Of a stretch of 63,000 nt of DNA, positions 62,689 to 63,000 are shown in pieces. The stretch comes from Adiantum capillus-veneris (Eukaryota; Streptophyta; Polypodiopsida; Polypodiales; Pteridaceae). The notes below the pieces were generated by a model. The model saw only the letters and a list, made by a program, of their open reading frames with translations. It made no database searches and was not told where the DNA came from. The stretch lies in the NCBI GenBank assembly GCA_014529385.2, contig CM043969.1, positions 24,166,446 through 24,229,445 of the forward strand. The letters run 5' to 3'. Each line of letters starts with the position of its first letter. Within the stretch, counting starts at the first letter, position 1. Position numbers and translations under genes: made by a program.

Positions 62689-63000
62689 CACATCATCTTC
62701 AATCATTTGCCATATTTTATACAGAAGTATGGGAACCCGACAATATGGAATACCCAAGGGATGGAAAAGTCTCATTACATGGCGAGAAATGCTTATTTCA
62801 GGCACACACGACATGGTGGCTCTCGAATCCAGGCTAACAGTTTGAGAGAACTATTTGAATGGTTCTATCGTAGAATCATTCATCAAATGTAGGCAAAAGA
62901 AGTCTTGGCAAATTCAGCAACAGCACAAGCCATCAGACATTTACAACAACAAAAAGTTAAAAGATCAATGGCATACAACAACTCCGGAGCTCGTGAAAGT
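62689..63000 (+). CDS. DDE-like gene, exon 4 (incomplete, with TAG)
   Basis: Acceptor CATATCCAG|CAC, phase 0; HIIFNHLPYFIQKYGNPTIW, then QGMEKSHYM with the putative Glu. TAG at 62890-62892 follows RRIIHQM; beyond it AKEVLANSATAQAIRHLQQQ stays open to 63000. Confidence 0.65.

Larger units (their letters stand above)
60212..63000 (+). pseudogene. Uncharacterised multi-exon gene with a putative DDE transposase core
   Basis: Four plus-strand exons join with matching phases through GT-AG introns: up to 60864, 61001-61667, 61736-62608 and from 62689. The N-terminal part is basic with a long helix. The core has Asp in VLKLDECEL (61521-61523) and Asp in HLAGDLKTL (61880-61882). C-x2-C (CLFC, 61940-61951) and H-x4-H (HICTMH, 62060-62077) follow, then Glu in QGMEKSHYMARNAY (62764-62766). 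That layout fits an RNase H-like DDE transposase with a zinc-binding C2-H2 pair, as in superfamilies such as Transib/RAG1 and CMC, though the spacing differs and I cannot name the family. A TAG at 62890-62892 interrupts the last exon, and the frame stays open to the window end. A domesticated gene is possible. Confidence 0.62.

Noticed and set aside
60918-62892. Treating the right-end ORFs as three separate genes
   Set aside because: GT-AG introns with matching phases join them into one gene, and the sequence motifs continue across the joins.

Overview
The window reads as nuclear DNA of a large-genome land plant. It is almost entirely nested LTR retrotransposons, with plant-type primer-binding sites, Ty1/copia and Ty3/gypsy polyproteins, GA/CT microsatellites, and one intron-containing gene at the right end. 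No operons, rRNA, tRNA or CRISPR arrays were seen. A fern or other non-seed plant is my guess; the sequence does not prove it. Nearly every coding region is broken by stops, frameshifts or deletions. Names below are local: CopA (copia), and GyD, GyE, GyF and GyG (gypsy families).

Layout. 1-2028: 3' part of a CopA copy (+). 2029-5341: 3' half of a GyD copy (-), into which CopA inserted. 5342-22813: a very large GyE element (-) with its LTR at the right. Leftwards from that LTR come a leader with a palindromic repeat array, gag, protease, RT, a damaged RNase H, an integrase with two zinc-binding modules, a second protease-like domain, a second palindromic array, and a decayed ORF of roughly 1000 codons. 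A GyD-family solo LTR sits inside GyE with a perfect target-site duplication. 22814-25550: 5' LTR and gag of a GyD copy that received GyE. 25551-38380: a longer GyD element (-), D. 38414-38780: PBS and 5' LTR of a GyF-family element, into which D inserted. 39045-40072: an RNase H remnant and a GyD-type LTR (+). 40275-42530: a Tat-like GyG fragment with two RNase H domains (+). 42545-43690: an inverted, internally deleted GyD fragment. 44708-49451: a nearly complete CopA (-) with target-site duplication TATCC and an extra LTR stub. 49452-53250: GyG 5' LTR, gag, protease and RT (+). 53251-58301: GyF (-) lacking its integrase core. 58373-59333: a GyF-type integrase fragment lying upstream of GyF gag. 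59334-60211: LTR and leader of another copia (+). 60212-63000: a spliced gene with a putative DDE transposase core (+), running off the window.

How the parts work together. In each gypsy element gag supplies capsid and zinc knuckles, the retropepsin cleaves the polyprotein, RT/RNase H copies the RNA from a tRNA primer, and integrase inserts the product. The main departures from that plan are: (1) a retropepsin-like domain downstream of integrase, conserved in two divergent families; (2) a duplicated tether plus H2C2 zinc-binding module in the GyE integrase; (3) two arrays of a palindrome repeating about every 285 bp, each inside a predicted intron ahead of an ORF; (4) a large coiled-coil ORF of unknown function at the 3' side of GyE; and (5) the uncharacterised four-exon DDE-like gene.
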